Origin: Bacteroidales bacterium UBA3808 | Lineage (GTDB): Bacteria; Bacteroidota; Bacteroidia; Bacteroidales; Paludibacteraceae | Direction: 5' to 3' | NCBI GenBank assembly: GCA_002369075.1 | Contig: DFEG01000012.1 | Span: 27,377-91,376, forward strand | Length of the DNA stretch: 64,000 nt | Part shown: positions 50,110 through 58,385 of the stretch, piece by piece | Layout of the letters: every line of letters begins with the position of its first letter | Numbering within the stretch: the first letter of the stretch is position 1 | Notes under the pieces: generated by a model | Told to the model about the DNA's origin: nothing | Databases searched by the model: none | The model's input: only the letters and a program-made list of their open reading frames with translations | Made by a program: the position numbers and the translations under genes

Positions 50110-53073
50110 TTATTTCACTCTCACACCCGTAGCGTTGTAGATGGCGCCGTCGGGGCGGAGGATATAGAGTTGTCCTTCGTGTAGCACTTTCTGTGCCTTG
50201 TCGGTGGGTACGGCAATATTCCCGATTGCCTGATAAGGCTCGTAGTCCGGATCCTCGTCAGAGAGAGTAATGTGGTTGGAGGGATTTCCAGCGGAGTAGT
50301 TCGTGAAATCACCGGAATTACATTTTAACTCCATGAACTTACCCACATACGTCTTACCGTCATTGCCTACGAGGCGGAAGGAGCCGGTATAGTAAGCCTG
50401 GGTAACGGTATAGCCGTTGGATATTTCCTCTTCATCGAATCCGTCGAACTGGAGACGCACATCCGCCTCTGTTCCGATAATATCCGATCCGCTAACCGGG
50501 AAGATGGCAATGCTCTCGCTATCCAGATTTCCTCGCGCCGTGTTGTACACGCCGGAGAGAGCGAGCGAAGAGTTGGTGTAAGCCAGGAACCAAGCATAGT
50601 TGTAGCCCTCCGTAGCGAGTCCAAACTGTAGGATCCAGCTGTTCTTGCCGTCTTGATAATACTGCGTATTCGGCTCAATGTAGTACGCATTCATGCCTGT
50701 TACGTCGAGTAGGACCGCATCGTCGGGAACGTCAGGCGCGATGGAGGTAAAGCTGTTCCCCTCGATGGGGTTGGAGGCCTCGAAGTAGTTGCCGTTGGTG
50801 CCCTGATTGAACGCCTGTACGGTCCAGGTCCAAGTACCGTCCTTCGGCATGGTGGTAGTCTTGGTAGTGCCGTTCACCGTAAGGGTCGAATAGAACTCGC
50901 CGTTCCAGAAGAGGGTGATCAGGTATCGGCCGGCAGGGGTTAGAGCGCTCCAGGAGAAGGTCACGTTGTCGCCGCCGAAGACCTCTGCATTGGGGTTCAC
51001 CGGTTCGTAGTTATTGGTCCCGACGGTGAAGGTAGTCGTTACCTCCTGTCCCATGGGATTGTTGTTCTTGTCGAGAACTTGTACGATAGCGGTATAGGAT
51101 TTGCCCTCCTGTACATCGACGGTGAAGGGTGCTTCAGGGCGTGTCTTCGTATTGAGGTTGTCATACGCGACGGTCTCACCGCTCCAAACGCGTACATAGA
51201 GTCGCTCTCCCTGTGCGAACTCCGGAGCGGTCCACCTGAGGGTGGCGGTGGTTTTGTCGTCAGCAACTACGACCGTCAGGTTCTCCACTTTCTTCTCTAC
51301 GAGGGTGAAGGGGATGGTAGCCAGCGTCTCTCCCGTGGCATACTGTCCGTCCTCGCCTTGCGCCAAGGTCAGGACCTGTACCTGATAGGAGCCGGGCTTG
51401 AGAGCGAGCACCGGAGCTACAGCTGTACCTACATTGATTACGGAAGTTGCCCAAGCGTCGCCGCGTTGCATGCCGCTCTCATCCACATTGAGGATCCACT
51501 TGGTGGAGCAATAATACTTGTTCTCATAGTCCTCTTCATCGGAGAAACCTACGCCGTCTTCATAAGCGAACCGGTCACATTCCTCGGTGGTCGGGGTTAT
51601 GCCGGCGATGAGGGTACCGGTAGCGTCCGCCAGCCCGATGGCGAAAGCGGTGTTGTTATAGGAGTACCACACAAACGAAGCCTCGCAGTAGGACAAAGAC
51701 CAGATACTTGCGTCGGGTACGTCTTCATCGTTCAGATCCACCTCGCCGGATTGACCGATCGGGGCTACGATGAAATTATCAAGCGACAAAGAGCCATAGT
51801 CTCCTGTACCTCCGGCAAAACGGAAGGCTACATACTTGACGGTTGACGGCAGGTCATTCAACGCAACAACCACATGCTGGTAGGTCAGCGATTTGGCTAA
51901 AGTCATATCCAGCGGAACGAAGGTCTCCGCCTTGTTCGGGTTGGTCATATAGCCGATCTCTACGTTACCGCAGCCGGCGTCGGTACCGCTGGTCTTGTAG
52001 TCGAACGCTACCTCCAGAGTGTCCAGCTGCGCATTGAAAGCCGGCATGGCGAATACCTGTGCGCTGTTCGGACCGCCACCGATTACCTGCAGGTGGGCCT
52101 GACCATTGACGGTTGAGGCGGTTCCTTCGTCGTTGTAGGTCTTGTCCTTGACCACGCTGATGGTACCCTTGGTCGCTACAGTCCAGCAATCTGGCTCTGC
52201 CACCGTGAAACCGGAGCCGGTCTGGTCACGGGTGAAAGTCTCAATCCAAGGTATATTGAATGCCTCGCAAGGGGTCTTGAAGGCTACTTTCGGTGCCAGA
52301 CTCTGCTCGTCCTCCGAGCAGTAGGAGCGTACATAGAACGCGTAGTCGGTTTCCTCATAGAGGTTGGTGAGAGTCACTGTCTTGGCAGTGATCCTTGTAG
52401 CGGCTGTCCAGTCCGCATCCGCGCCGTCCTCGGCGAGTACATACTGGTACTCGGAGGCTGTGCCCTGCCATGTGAAGGTAGCGGAGTGCGCAGAAAGATC
52501 GCTGAGCACAATACCGGTCGGGTTCTCGCAATTGGATATACCGCGCAGCGAAACACCCTTCACGTTGTCCAGATAGATTCCGTCGGTGCCGCCCGCCTGA
52601 TGGAAACCGATGTAGATCGAGCTTCCTTGGTACGCCGAGAGGTCAATGGTGTACTCTTTCCACTCGGATTTCCAGAGTTGGTGCGCTGCGTCGCCTTTGG
52701 ACTTTGAGGTGTAGTAAGTGTCCAGCACCTCAAACGAAGCAGCATCCGTTCCGGCCAGAGACACCTCTATGCGGAGCTCTCCGGTAGAAGCGTAGTCACC
52801 GATCATGGCGGAGAATTTCAACTGCTCTCCCGCTGCGGGTTTGAGTTGCGGCGTGATTAGCCAGTTCTCGGTGCCCGCCACTTCCTGAATCTTGGCGCAA
52901 GTAGTACCGGATTTGGACACTTTCTTCCATCCGTAGCCAGCATAACCGTCTATAACGGTCCAGCCGTCTGGCGGGAAACCTTCACCCTCGAACCCTTCGT
53001 TGAGGGTCTGGGCGGTCAGCGTTGTGCAGAACAGCGCTGCAGCAACGTAAGCAAAAATCTTCTTCATTTTCAT
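50110..53073 (-). CDS. T9SS-type secreted protein with choice-of-anchor-J and fibronectin III-like domains
   Basis: 987 residues from 'MKMKKIFAYVAAALF' (ATG at 53073). Signal peptide (to ~'LTAQT'), a choice-of-anchor J/MAM-like jelly roll (~20-180: 'LNEGFEGEGFPPDGWTVIDG', 'NWLITPQLKP'), FN3 (~185-265), a second jelly roll (~270-440), several Ig/FN3-like domains and the end 'AQKVLHEGQLYILRPDGAIY' + 'NATGVRVK'. That end matches the next protein's and looks like a short sorting signal for T9SS. Extracellular or surface-attached; probably adhesion or glycan binding. Confidence 0.8.
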   Translation of the reverse strand: MKMKKIFAYVAAALFCTTLTAQTLNEGFEGEGFPPDGWTVIDGYAGYGWKKVSKSGTTCAKIQEVAGTENWLITPQLKPAAGEQLKFSAMIGDYASTGELRIEVSLAGTDAASFEVLDTYYTSKSKGDAAHQLWKSEWKEYTIDLSAYQGSSIYIGFHQAGGTDGIYLDNVKGVSLRGISNCENPTGIVLSDLSAHSATFTWQGTASEYQYVLAEDGADADWTAATRITAKTVTLTNLYEETDYAFYVRSYCSEDEQSLAPKVAFKTPCEAFNIPWIETFTRDQTGSGFTVAEPDCWTVATKGTISVVKDKTYNDEGTASTVNGQAHLQVIGGGPNSAQVFAMPAFNAQLDTLEVAFDYKTSGTDAGCGNVEIGYMTNPNKAETFVPLDMTLAKSLTYQHVVVALNDLPSTVKYVAFRFAGGTGDYGSLSLDNFIVAPIGQSGEVDLNDEDVPDASIWSLSYCEASFVWYSYNNTAFAIGLADATGTLIAGITPTTEECDRFAYEDGVGFSDEEDYENKYYCSTKWILNVDESGMQRGDAWATSVINVGTAVAPVLALKPGSYQVQVLTLAQGEDGQYATGETLATIPFTLVEKKVENLTVVVADDKTTATLRWTAPEFAQGERLYVRVWSGETVAYDNLNTKTRPEAPFTVDVQEGKSYTAIVQVLDKNNNPMGQEVTTTFTVGTNNYEPVNPNAEVFGGDNVTFSWSALTPAGRYLITLFWNGEFYSTLTVNGTTKTTTMPKDGTWTWTVQAFNQGTNGNYFEASNPIEGNSFTSIAPDVPDDAVLLDVTGMNAYYIEPNTQYYQDGKNSWILQFGLATEGYNYAWFLAYTNSSLALSGVYNTARGNLDSESIAIFPVSGSDIIGTEADVRLQFDGFDEEEISNGYTVTQAYYTGSFRLVGNDGKTYVGKFMELKCNSGDFTNYSAGNPSNHITLSDEDPDYEPYQAIGNIAVPTDKAQKVLHEGQLYILRPDGAIYNATGVRVK

Positions 53074-53085
53074 AAAACATTTAAT

Positions 53086-53106
53086 AGTCATTAATCATTA
53101 TTCATT
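53086..53106. repeat. Heptad array between the two T9SS-cargo genes
   Basis: AGTCATT, AATCATT, ATTCATT; it overlaps the stop of the 1314-residue gene. Confidence 0.65.
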
Positions 53107-56100
53107 GACAATCATTCCTTGCACGCTGTACTTTGTCCCATTGTACATCAGGTACAGTTGTCCGTTCTCGATAATCTTCACGGCTTTCTGTGCCTCATCG
53201 CTACAGGTACTCTCCATGCCTGTCGTATCGTCCTCTTTCTCCGCTACCTTGATGTCATCGATATACAGGGATTCGTTTGCGTTCTTCCCGTGCGCACGGA
53301 AAATAATATTCACCGTTTTGCCTTCGTAAGCCGAAAGGTTCACCTTTTCCTGGGCGGTCATGACGGTTGCTTCGCCACCGGTAGAAGGCAGTGCCTCTAT
53401 TAAGGTGATGGTATTCTCGCCGTCGTAAACGAGCACCTCCGCTTGAATGGAGGAATTGTTGCGGTAATAGAAGGTGAGTTCCGCTTTCTTGTCCAGACGG
53501 ATAGCCGGGGTTTTCAGTTCAGCCGAGTTGGCAGTATTGGCGTTGAACCGGGCGGAGTAATAGGCGCTCTTGTAGTAGTTGTAGGCGTCCATGGTCCACT
53601 GCGGCTCCGCATCCCAGCAATTCGGCAGGGCACCTGCTTTCTCGAAATCCTCTACGAACGGCAAGACAAACTCATCGCACGCGGTGGCGAACGGTGCGGT
53701 CGCAGCCTCACTGTACTTGCCTCCCGCGTAGTATGCACGCACATGGAAAATATAGGAGGTAGCGGCGGTCAGGTTTTCCGCAGTCGCTTCTTTTGCCGTC
53801 TGGGGCTCGCTCCAGTTCTCGCCGTCGGTGCTCCATTGGAACAGCGTGGCGGCACCTTCGTACTCCCAGGAGAAGACAGCGGAGGTCGTGGTGATCTCGC
53901 CTGCGGTCAGGTTCGCCGGAGCGTAAGCGATAGTTGCAAACTCTGCTTTGGCATACTCACTTGCGCCACTCTCCGGATAGGTCGCACGGACATAAAAATC
54001 GTAGTCGGTCAAACCGTTAAGCCCTTTGAGTTCCGCACTCGTCTCCGTGGTGGCAACTGCGTTCTCCCAGTTTACTTCTGCATCTTTTACTACCACGATG
54101 TACTCGTAGCCCTCTGCCTCTGCATCAGCCACAGCTGCCCAGGAAGCAACAGCGCTGGTGTCGGTTGCATTAGTAACAGATGCAGTGGCCGGAGCGGTAT
54201 AGGTCGGCACAAAAGTCGTCGTCTGATGCCAGCCGCCCGCGCATACAGGCTTTACCTTAATCGTATAAGTCGTACCGGTGGAAAGATTGGTAAGCACGTA
54301 TTCCGTAGTCGTCAGGTCGGTGACTTGCTTAACCGTTGTGCCGTCGCTATACTCAAAAATCCATGTACCGTTGCCGGTAGCGGTCCACGACACTTTGACG
54401 GAACTATAGGTTTTCTCGGTCAGTTCAATGCCCGTCACCTCAGGACAAGCTGCCGGAGTGACTGTTACCGAAGCGGTCCACTCGCTTACGCGGTTAGCCG
54501 AAGCGACTGCCTGCACCTGTACCTCATACTCGGTGTCGTTGGTTAGCCCCTCTATTGTACAGGTTGCCTCGGTCAGGTTGTCAACCGCCGTCCACTCTTC
54601 TGCATCCGTAGCGCGGTATTGGAGATTGAACGTAGCGCCTTCCTCTGCGCACTCCCATGTAATGGTTGCCGTACCATTGGAAGGCGTTGCCACGACGTTG
54701 GTCACAGTTGCTACCGGAGCGTAGTCGATGCGCAGCTCGTCCATATATACATATCTCTGCGAACTGCCGGAAGCGGCGGTGGCAGTCCAATAGAGGATAA
54801 CTGTCTCGCCGGCATACGCGGACAGGTCGATTGCCTGTTGTTTGTATGTCGTTTGGGCAGCGGAAAGGCTGTTCACAAGAGCCTCTTTAGTCACACCACC
54901 GTCTTTCGATATCTTCAGATCGACAGAGATGCCGGAACTGTTCTTCCAATAGAAACTCAACTGAGCCTTGTCGTTTAGAGCGATAGCCGGCGATTGGAGC
55001 GTAGCGCTGTACCCGCTCTTGCCGGCAAAACGCATGCTATAGCCGTCGTATGACTCATCGGTCCAACTATAAATAGCCCACTTGCCGTTGGATACATCGT
55101 CTGTCTCCCAGCAATTCGGGAGGGTTGCAGCGTCGAATTTCTGTACAAACGGCAGAGTGTAGGTGTCGCAGTTGGTGGTGAAGGAGAACTTGGCTGCCTC
55201 GCTCTGCACGCTCTCGCTAAAGTAGGAACGCACGTAGAAATCGTAAGCCGTTGCGGCAGTCAGTCCGGTCAGTTCGGCGCTCAGTCCTTCTTTGGGTTCA
55301 ACGCCGGTCCAGTCGGGCTCTGCATCTTTGGCTACGCATGCATATTGGTATCGGCTGATACCGGCTACTGCGTCCCATGCGAGTGTAGCGGTGTGTGCCT
55401 CCAGAGCCGTTGCGGCTACGTTAGCCGGAGCGGCACAAGCCGGAGTAAAGGTTGCGAAGGCATAAGCTGTCTCCGAGCAATCCGAACGCACATATACATC
55501 ATACGTGCCGGCATTGAGACCGGTGAGAGTGAGCGAACGCTCAGTACCCTCTACGGCAGTCCATGAAGCCGGTGTCTCGCCCGTTGCCACGCAGGCATAG
55601 AGATAAGCCGTCTCGTCCTTGCCCTGCTCCCAGGTTACGACTGCTCCGTCCGGGGTAGCCGTTGCCGTCACGTTCTTCGGTTTGGCACAGTTGCTCTGAA
55701 CCTGAATGCCTACATTATCTATAAAAATAGCTCCGTTGCCATAATTGGCATCTGTATAGAATTGCAGTATGATCGTCTCACCGGCATAATCAGCCAGACT
55801 AATAGCCTCGACTGTTTCAAATTCGCCGGTCGTTGTGCCATAGTTATTACCGGTACCGTTTTTCGCATAAGAGCCGAGTTCCGTAAAGTTGCTACCGCCG
55901 TCTTTGGACACTTTGACTTTCAACGCGCCACAGTTGGCTGTATGCGAATAATCAAAACTCAATTCATACGCCCCGGACGCAGGTAAAACAATCTGTGGGG
56001 AGTTTATCAGAGCCGTGTGCGTTCCTGAAGGACCGGCATAATAATTGGCCATTCGGATCACTTTGCTGCTATTCACCTCAAATACTCCCCATGAAACTAC

Positions 56101-57042
56101 CGCAGGCGCACCATAACCGGAGGGAACGACGGTTGAACCGGTATTATCCCAGCAGTCGGGTAATATATTTTCTGCATAACTCTCGAAATCCTCCGTCCAA
56201 GGCATGGCAGAGACAGCATCGCATGGGGTTGTGAACGTCACCACATTGGATTCCTCGCTGGTATCGCCACCGCCACAATCCGCCTGCACCTTTATTTGAT
56301 ATTCGGTTGAAGCCTCGGTAGCTAATGTGTAGGGATTCGTTGTCACGGGTACTGATGTCCACTCCGCATTTCCTGCCTTGTACGAGACTATCCAACTGCT
56401 TTCCGTTCCGCCGTTGGTCCAACTCAGTTCAACGCTTGTGCTGGTCAGACCGGAATAGCCCAACTCCGTCGGTTTGGGACAGGTGACCGGCGCCAGTACA
56501 GAAACGTCGTCCAAATAGATATGACCGCCGTTATTATCGACCACGTGGAAAGCGATATATATGTTCTTTCCCACATAAGCAGAGAGAGACAGTTCTTGTT
56601 CCAACCACGTGGTGTTGATATTCGTTTGGGACTGGTAAGTCGCTAACACCGTGGCAAAGTCTGCAGGATCTGTATTGCCTGCTTCGGAAACTTCTACTGT
56701 CACGGTTGTACCGGCATAGTTCTGGGACGCAATATAGAATCTCAATGTCTCTCCTTCCACCGGATTCAGTTGAGGAGTAACCAAATAGTTATTGTGGCCA
56801 CCTGATGATGCGTATGACACGAATGCGGAATAACTGCCACTATGAGGCTTTACATAGTAGTTGTTGTATTCCGTTTTCCACACGTAAGTGGACGAACCGC
56901 TGACATGGATTGTAGTCCAATTCACCGGCAATGTAGACGACTCAAAGCCCTCGGTGAAAGGGGTGGTCGCTTTCACTCCCGTCGGCGCGCAGAGCAACGC
57001 AACCGCAAGGAGAATCAGGGAATAAATCTTCTTCGTTTTCAT
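53098..57042 (-). CDS. Large T9SS-type secreted protein with repeated anchor-J and fibronectin III domains
   Basis: 1314 residues from 'MKTKKIYSLILLAVALLC' (ATG at 57042). After the signal peptide there are four choice-of-anchor-J units ('TPFTEGFESSTLPVNWTTI', 'MPWTEDFESYAENILPDCWD', 'LPFVQKFDAATLPNCWETDD', 'LPFVEDFEKAGALPNCWDAE') separated by about seven FN3 domains with W/Y-rich strands ('TSTSVELSWTNGGTESSWIV'). The end 'AQKAVKIIENGQLYLMYNGT' + 'KYSVQGMIVNE' parallels that of the downstream gene. Likely surface adhesin exported by SprA. Only about 25 bp separate the two cargo genes, so they may be one operon. Confidence 0.82.
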   Translation of the reverse strand: MKTKKIYSLILLAVALLCAPTGVKATTPFTEGFESSTLPVNWTTIHVSGSSTYVWKTEYNNYYVKPHSGSYSAFVSYASSGGHNNYLVTPQLNPVEGETLRFYIASQNYAGTTVTVEVSEAGNTDPADFATVLATYQSQTNINTTWLEQELSLSAYVGKNIYIAFHVVDNNGGHIYLDDVSVLAPVTCPKPTELGYSGLTSTSVELSWTNGGTESSWIVSYKAGNAEWTSVPVTTNPYTLATEASTEYQIKVQADCGGGDTSEESNVVTFTTPCDAVSAMPWTEDFESYAENILPDCWDNTGSTVVPSGYGAPAVVSWGVFEVNSSKVIRMANYYAGPSGTHTALINSPQIVLPASGAYELSFDYSHTANCGALKVKVSKDGGSNFTELGSYAKNGTGNNYGTTTGEFETVEAISLADYAGETIILQFYTDANYGNGAIFIDNVGIQVQSNCAKPKNVTATATPDGAVVTWEQGKDETAYLYACVATGETPASWTAVEGTERSLTLTGLNAGTYDVYVRSDCSETAYAFATFTPACAAPANVAATALEAHTATLAWDAVAGISRYQYACVAKDAEPDWTGVEPKEGLSAELTGLTAATAYDFYVRSYFSESVQSEAAKFSFTTNCDTYTLPFVQKFDAATLPNCWETDDVSNGKWAIYSWTDESYDGYSMRFAGKSGYSATLQSPAIALNDKAQLSFYWKNSSGISVDLKISKDGGVTKEALVNSLSAAQTTYKQQAIDLSAYAGETVILYWTATAASGSSQRYVYMDELRIDYAPVATVTNVVATPSNGTATITWECAEEGATFNLQYRATDAEEWTAVDNLTEATCTIEGLTNDTEYEVQVQAVASANRVSEWTASVTVTPAACPEVTGIELTEKTYSSVKVSWTATGNGTWIFEYSDGTTVKQVTDLTTTEYVLTNLSTGTTYTIKVKPVCAGGWHQTTTFVPTYTAPATASVTNATDTSAVASWAAVADAEAEGYEYIVVVKDAEVNWENAVATTETSAELKGLNGLTDYDFYVRATYPESGASEYAKAEFATIAYAPANLTAGEITTTSAVFSWEYEGAATLFQWSTDGENWSEPQTAKEATAENLTAATSYIFHVRAYYAGGKYSEAATAPFATACDEFVLPFVEDFEKAGALPNCWDAEPQWTMDAYNYYKSAYYSARFNANTANSAELKTPAIRLDKKAELTFYYRNNSSIQAEVLVYDGENTITLIEALPSTGGEATVMTAQEKVNLSAYEGKTVNIIFRAHGKNANESLYIDDIKVAEKEDDTTGMESTCSDEAQKAVKIIENGQLYLMYNGTKYSVQGMIVNE

Positions 57043-57047
57043 AAAAT

Positions 57048-57075
57048 ATCCATTAATCATTGTTCATTATTCATT
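57048..57075. repeat. Heptad array upstream of the 1314-aa gene
   Basis: ATCCATT, AATCATT, GTTCATT, ATTCATT in the leader between promoter and start codon. Confidence 0.75.
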
Positions 57076-57105
57076 ATCAAAAAATGCACGCTTGTCTAAA
57101 AGCGC

Positions 57106-57138
57106 GCAAAGTTACTAATTTTTATTCAATTATGCAAA
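57106..57138 (-). promoter_or_regulatory. Promoter of the T9SS-cargo operon
   Basis: Minus-strand TTTG (57135-57138), 20-nt spacer, TAACTTTGC (57106-57114). The rest of the gap 57139-57240 is A+T-rich and shows nothing else. Confidence 0.7.
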
Positions 57139-57240
57139 TAATAACGTGAAATTATTTAAAAAAATATCCTATTTTATCACATATTTGAATATATAGAACA
57201 TTTTTATACATACATACACAAACAAACAACCGCCATTGAA

Positions 57241-58026
57241 TTACTTGCAGATTTCGTTGAGGAGTTTGGCGAGGCGGATGCCGGCTATATAGAGCTGTTC
57301 CTCCATGGGAATGTGCCAGCGGTAGATATAGTGGTAGGTGTTGCCGTTCCAAGTCTGTTGGTAGGAGTAGATTGCCGCGGTGAGGCGGTAGGTGCGGAGG
57401 ATCAGTTCCTCCTCGCTCATGCGTAGGATCTCCTTTTTCTCATGGTCGTACTCGCGTTCCAGTCTGGCTGCGTACTCGGAGTAGGAATAGCCCTGGCTCT
57501 CAATGAGCTTGGTGTCCCAGACGGCGTGGAGGTTGGTCTCCCGTCCGAACCACTTTATCCTGACCAGGTTCCCGCCTTTGTCGTCCCTGTGTCCGAGGTG
57601 CATGGGGCAGTACCGGTCTCCGGCGAGGTGGACGATGAACCGCCAGGTGTGTACGTTGCCTTTCTTCTCCTTCAGGACGGTAGCTATGCTGTCCATGACG
57701 CGGAAGAGCGAACCGCCCTCTTGGGGATAGCCGGTCAGCGCCGCCACGACGGCAGAGTCGCTCATGCCGGGGTCGAGGTCCTGGAAATGCCAGCCGTCCG
57801 TTATGCTCTGCGGATAGATGGTGTCGCTCTTGATCTCATCGGGCCAGTTCGCCCAATAGATCAGGCCGTGGTTTGAGAGGACCTTATCCAGCGTCTTGCG
57901 CGCCTTGCAGCTCAGGTTGTCATACGCGATCTGCGCGATGATGCGGTGCCCCTCCTGCCCCCAAGAGAAGGCGGGAAGCGTGTACATCGTCAGCCCGAAA
58001 AGGCAAAGAAAAGTGATTTTTTTCAT
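57241..58026 (-). CDS. S1/P1-family nuclease
   Basis: 261 residues. Signal peptide (1-21) ending at the essential N-terminal Trp 'SWGQEGHRIIAQIAY' (W and H bind zinc after cleavage), 'IYWANWPDEIKSD', 'WHFQDLD', 'FIVHLAGDRYCPMHLGHRDD' then 'KGGNLVRIKWFGRETNLHAV' followed by 'WD' supply the remaining His/Asp zinc ligands. The secreted or periplasmic enzyme degrades single-stranded nucleic acids and 3'-nucleotides, probably for nutrient use. A divergent promoter pair lies upstream. Confidence 0.93.
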   Translation of the reverse strand: MKKITFLCLFGLTMYTLPAFSWGQEGHRIIAQIAYDNLSCKARKTLDKVLSNHGLIYWANWPDEIKSDTIYPQSITDGWHFQDLDPGMSDSAVVAALTGYPQEGGSLFRVMDSIATVLKEKKGNVHTWRFIVHLAGDRYCPMHLGHRDDKGGNLVRIKWFGRETNLHAVWDTKLIESQGYSYSEYAARLEREYDHEKKEILRMSEEELILRTYRLTAAIYSYQQTWNGNTYHYIYRWHIPMEEQLYIAGIRLAKLLNEICK

Positions 58027-58066
58027 TTTCGTGTCGGTTTATGTAAGTCCGTATCTGAAATCGCGT

Positions 58067-58099
58067 ACAAAGATACTGCTTTTTTCCGACATAGACAAG
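58067..58099 (-). promoter_or_regulatory. Promoter of the S1/P1 nuclease gene
   Basis: Minus-strand TATCTTTGT (58067-58075) with CTTG 20 nt upstream (58096-58099). Confidence 0.55.
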
Positions 58100-58103
58100 G
58101 GAA

Positions 58104-58135
58104 AAGTGAAAAATGAAAGGTGAAAAGTGAAAAAT
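58104..58135. repeat. Heptad array between divergent promoters
   Basis: GTGAAAA, ATGAAAG, GTGAAAA, GTGAAAA: period 7. Same theme as 18161-18195. Confidence 0.75.
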
Positions 58136-58136
58136 A

Positions 58137-58169
58137 TTTGCGTATATGCAATTTTTGTTGTACCTTTGC
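58137..58169 (+). promoter_or_regulatory. Promoter of the murF-alr gene
   Basis: TTTG (58137-58140), 20-nt spacer, TACCTTTGC (58161-58169). It leaves a leader of about 210 nt before the ATG at 58386. Confidence 0.7.
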
Positions 58170-58249
58170 ACTCGCGTTCGGCAAATGGATCGCAAAAACG
58201 ATACCGCTCCGCTAAATCGTAAGTGCGACCATTGCCTCCGAGGTTCTAT

Positions 58250-58352
58250 GTGTTGCTTGCAACACTCGAAGTGCTATCCGAAGCACTTCTTCACCCGCAA
58301 AAATTAAAATTTTCGGGGACCCCAACACCCCCCGACCCCCTCTCAGAGGGGG
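58250..58352 (+). other. Leader with four consecutive hairpins
   Basis: Within the murF-alr leader: GTGTTGC-TT-GCAACAC (58250-58265), GAAGTGCT-N6-AGCACTTC (58268-58289), CCCG...AAAATT-AA-AATTTT...CGGG (58294-58317) and CCCCCTC-TCA-GAGGGGG (58336-58352). A G run follows, then a degenerate heptad stretch up to the start codon. A palindrome cluster or an RNA regulator; no known class recognised. Confidence 0.5.
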
Positions 58353-58385
58353 AGAAGGGGGGGGCAAAAGTCAAAAATCAAAAGC

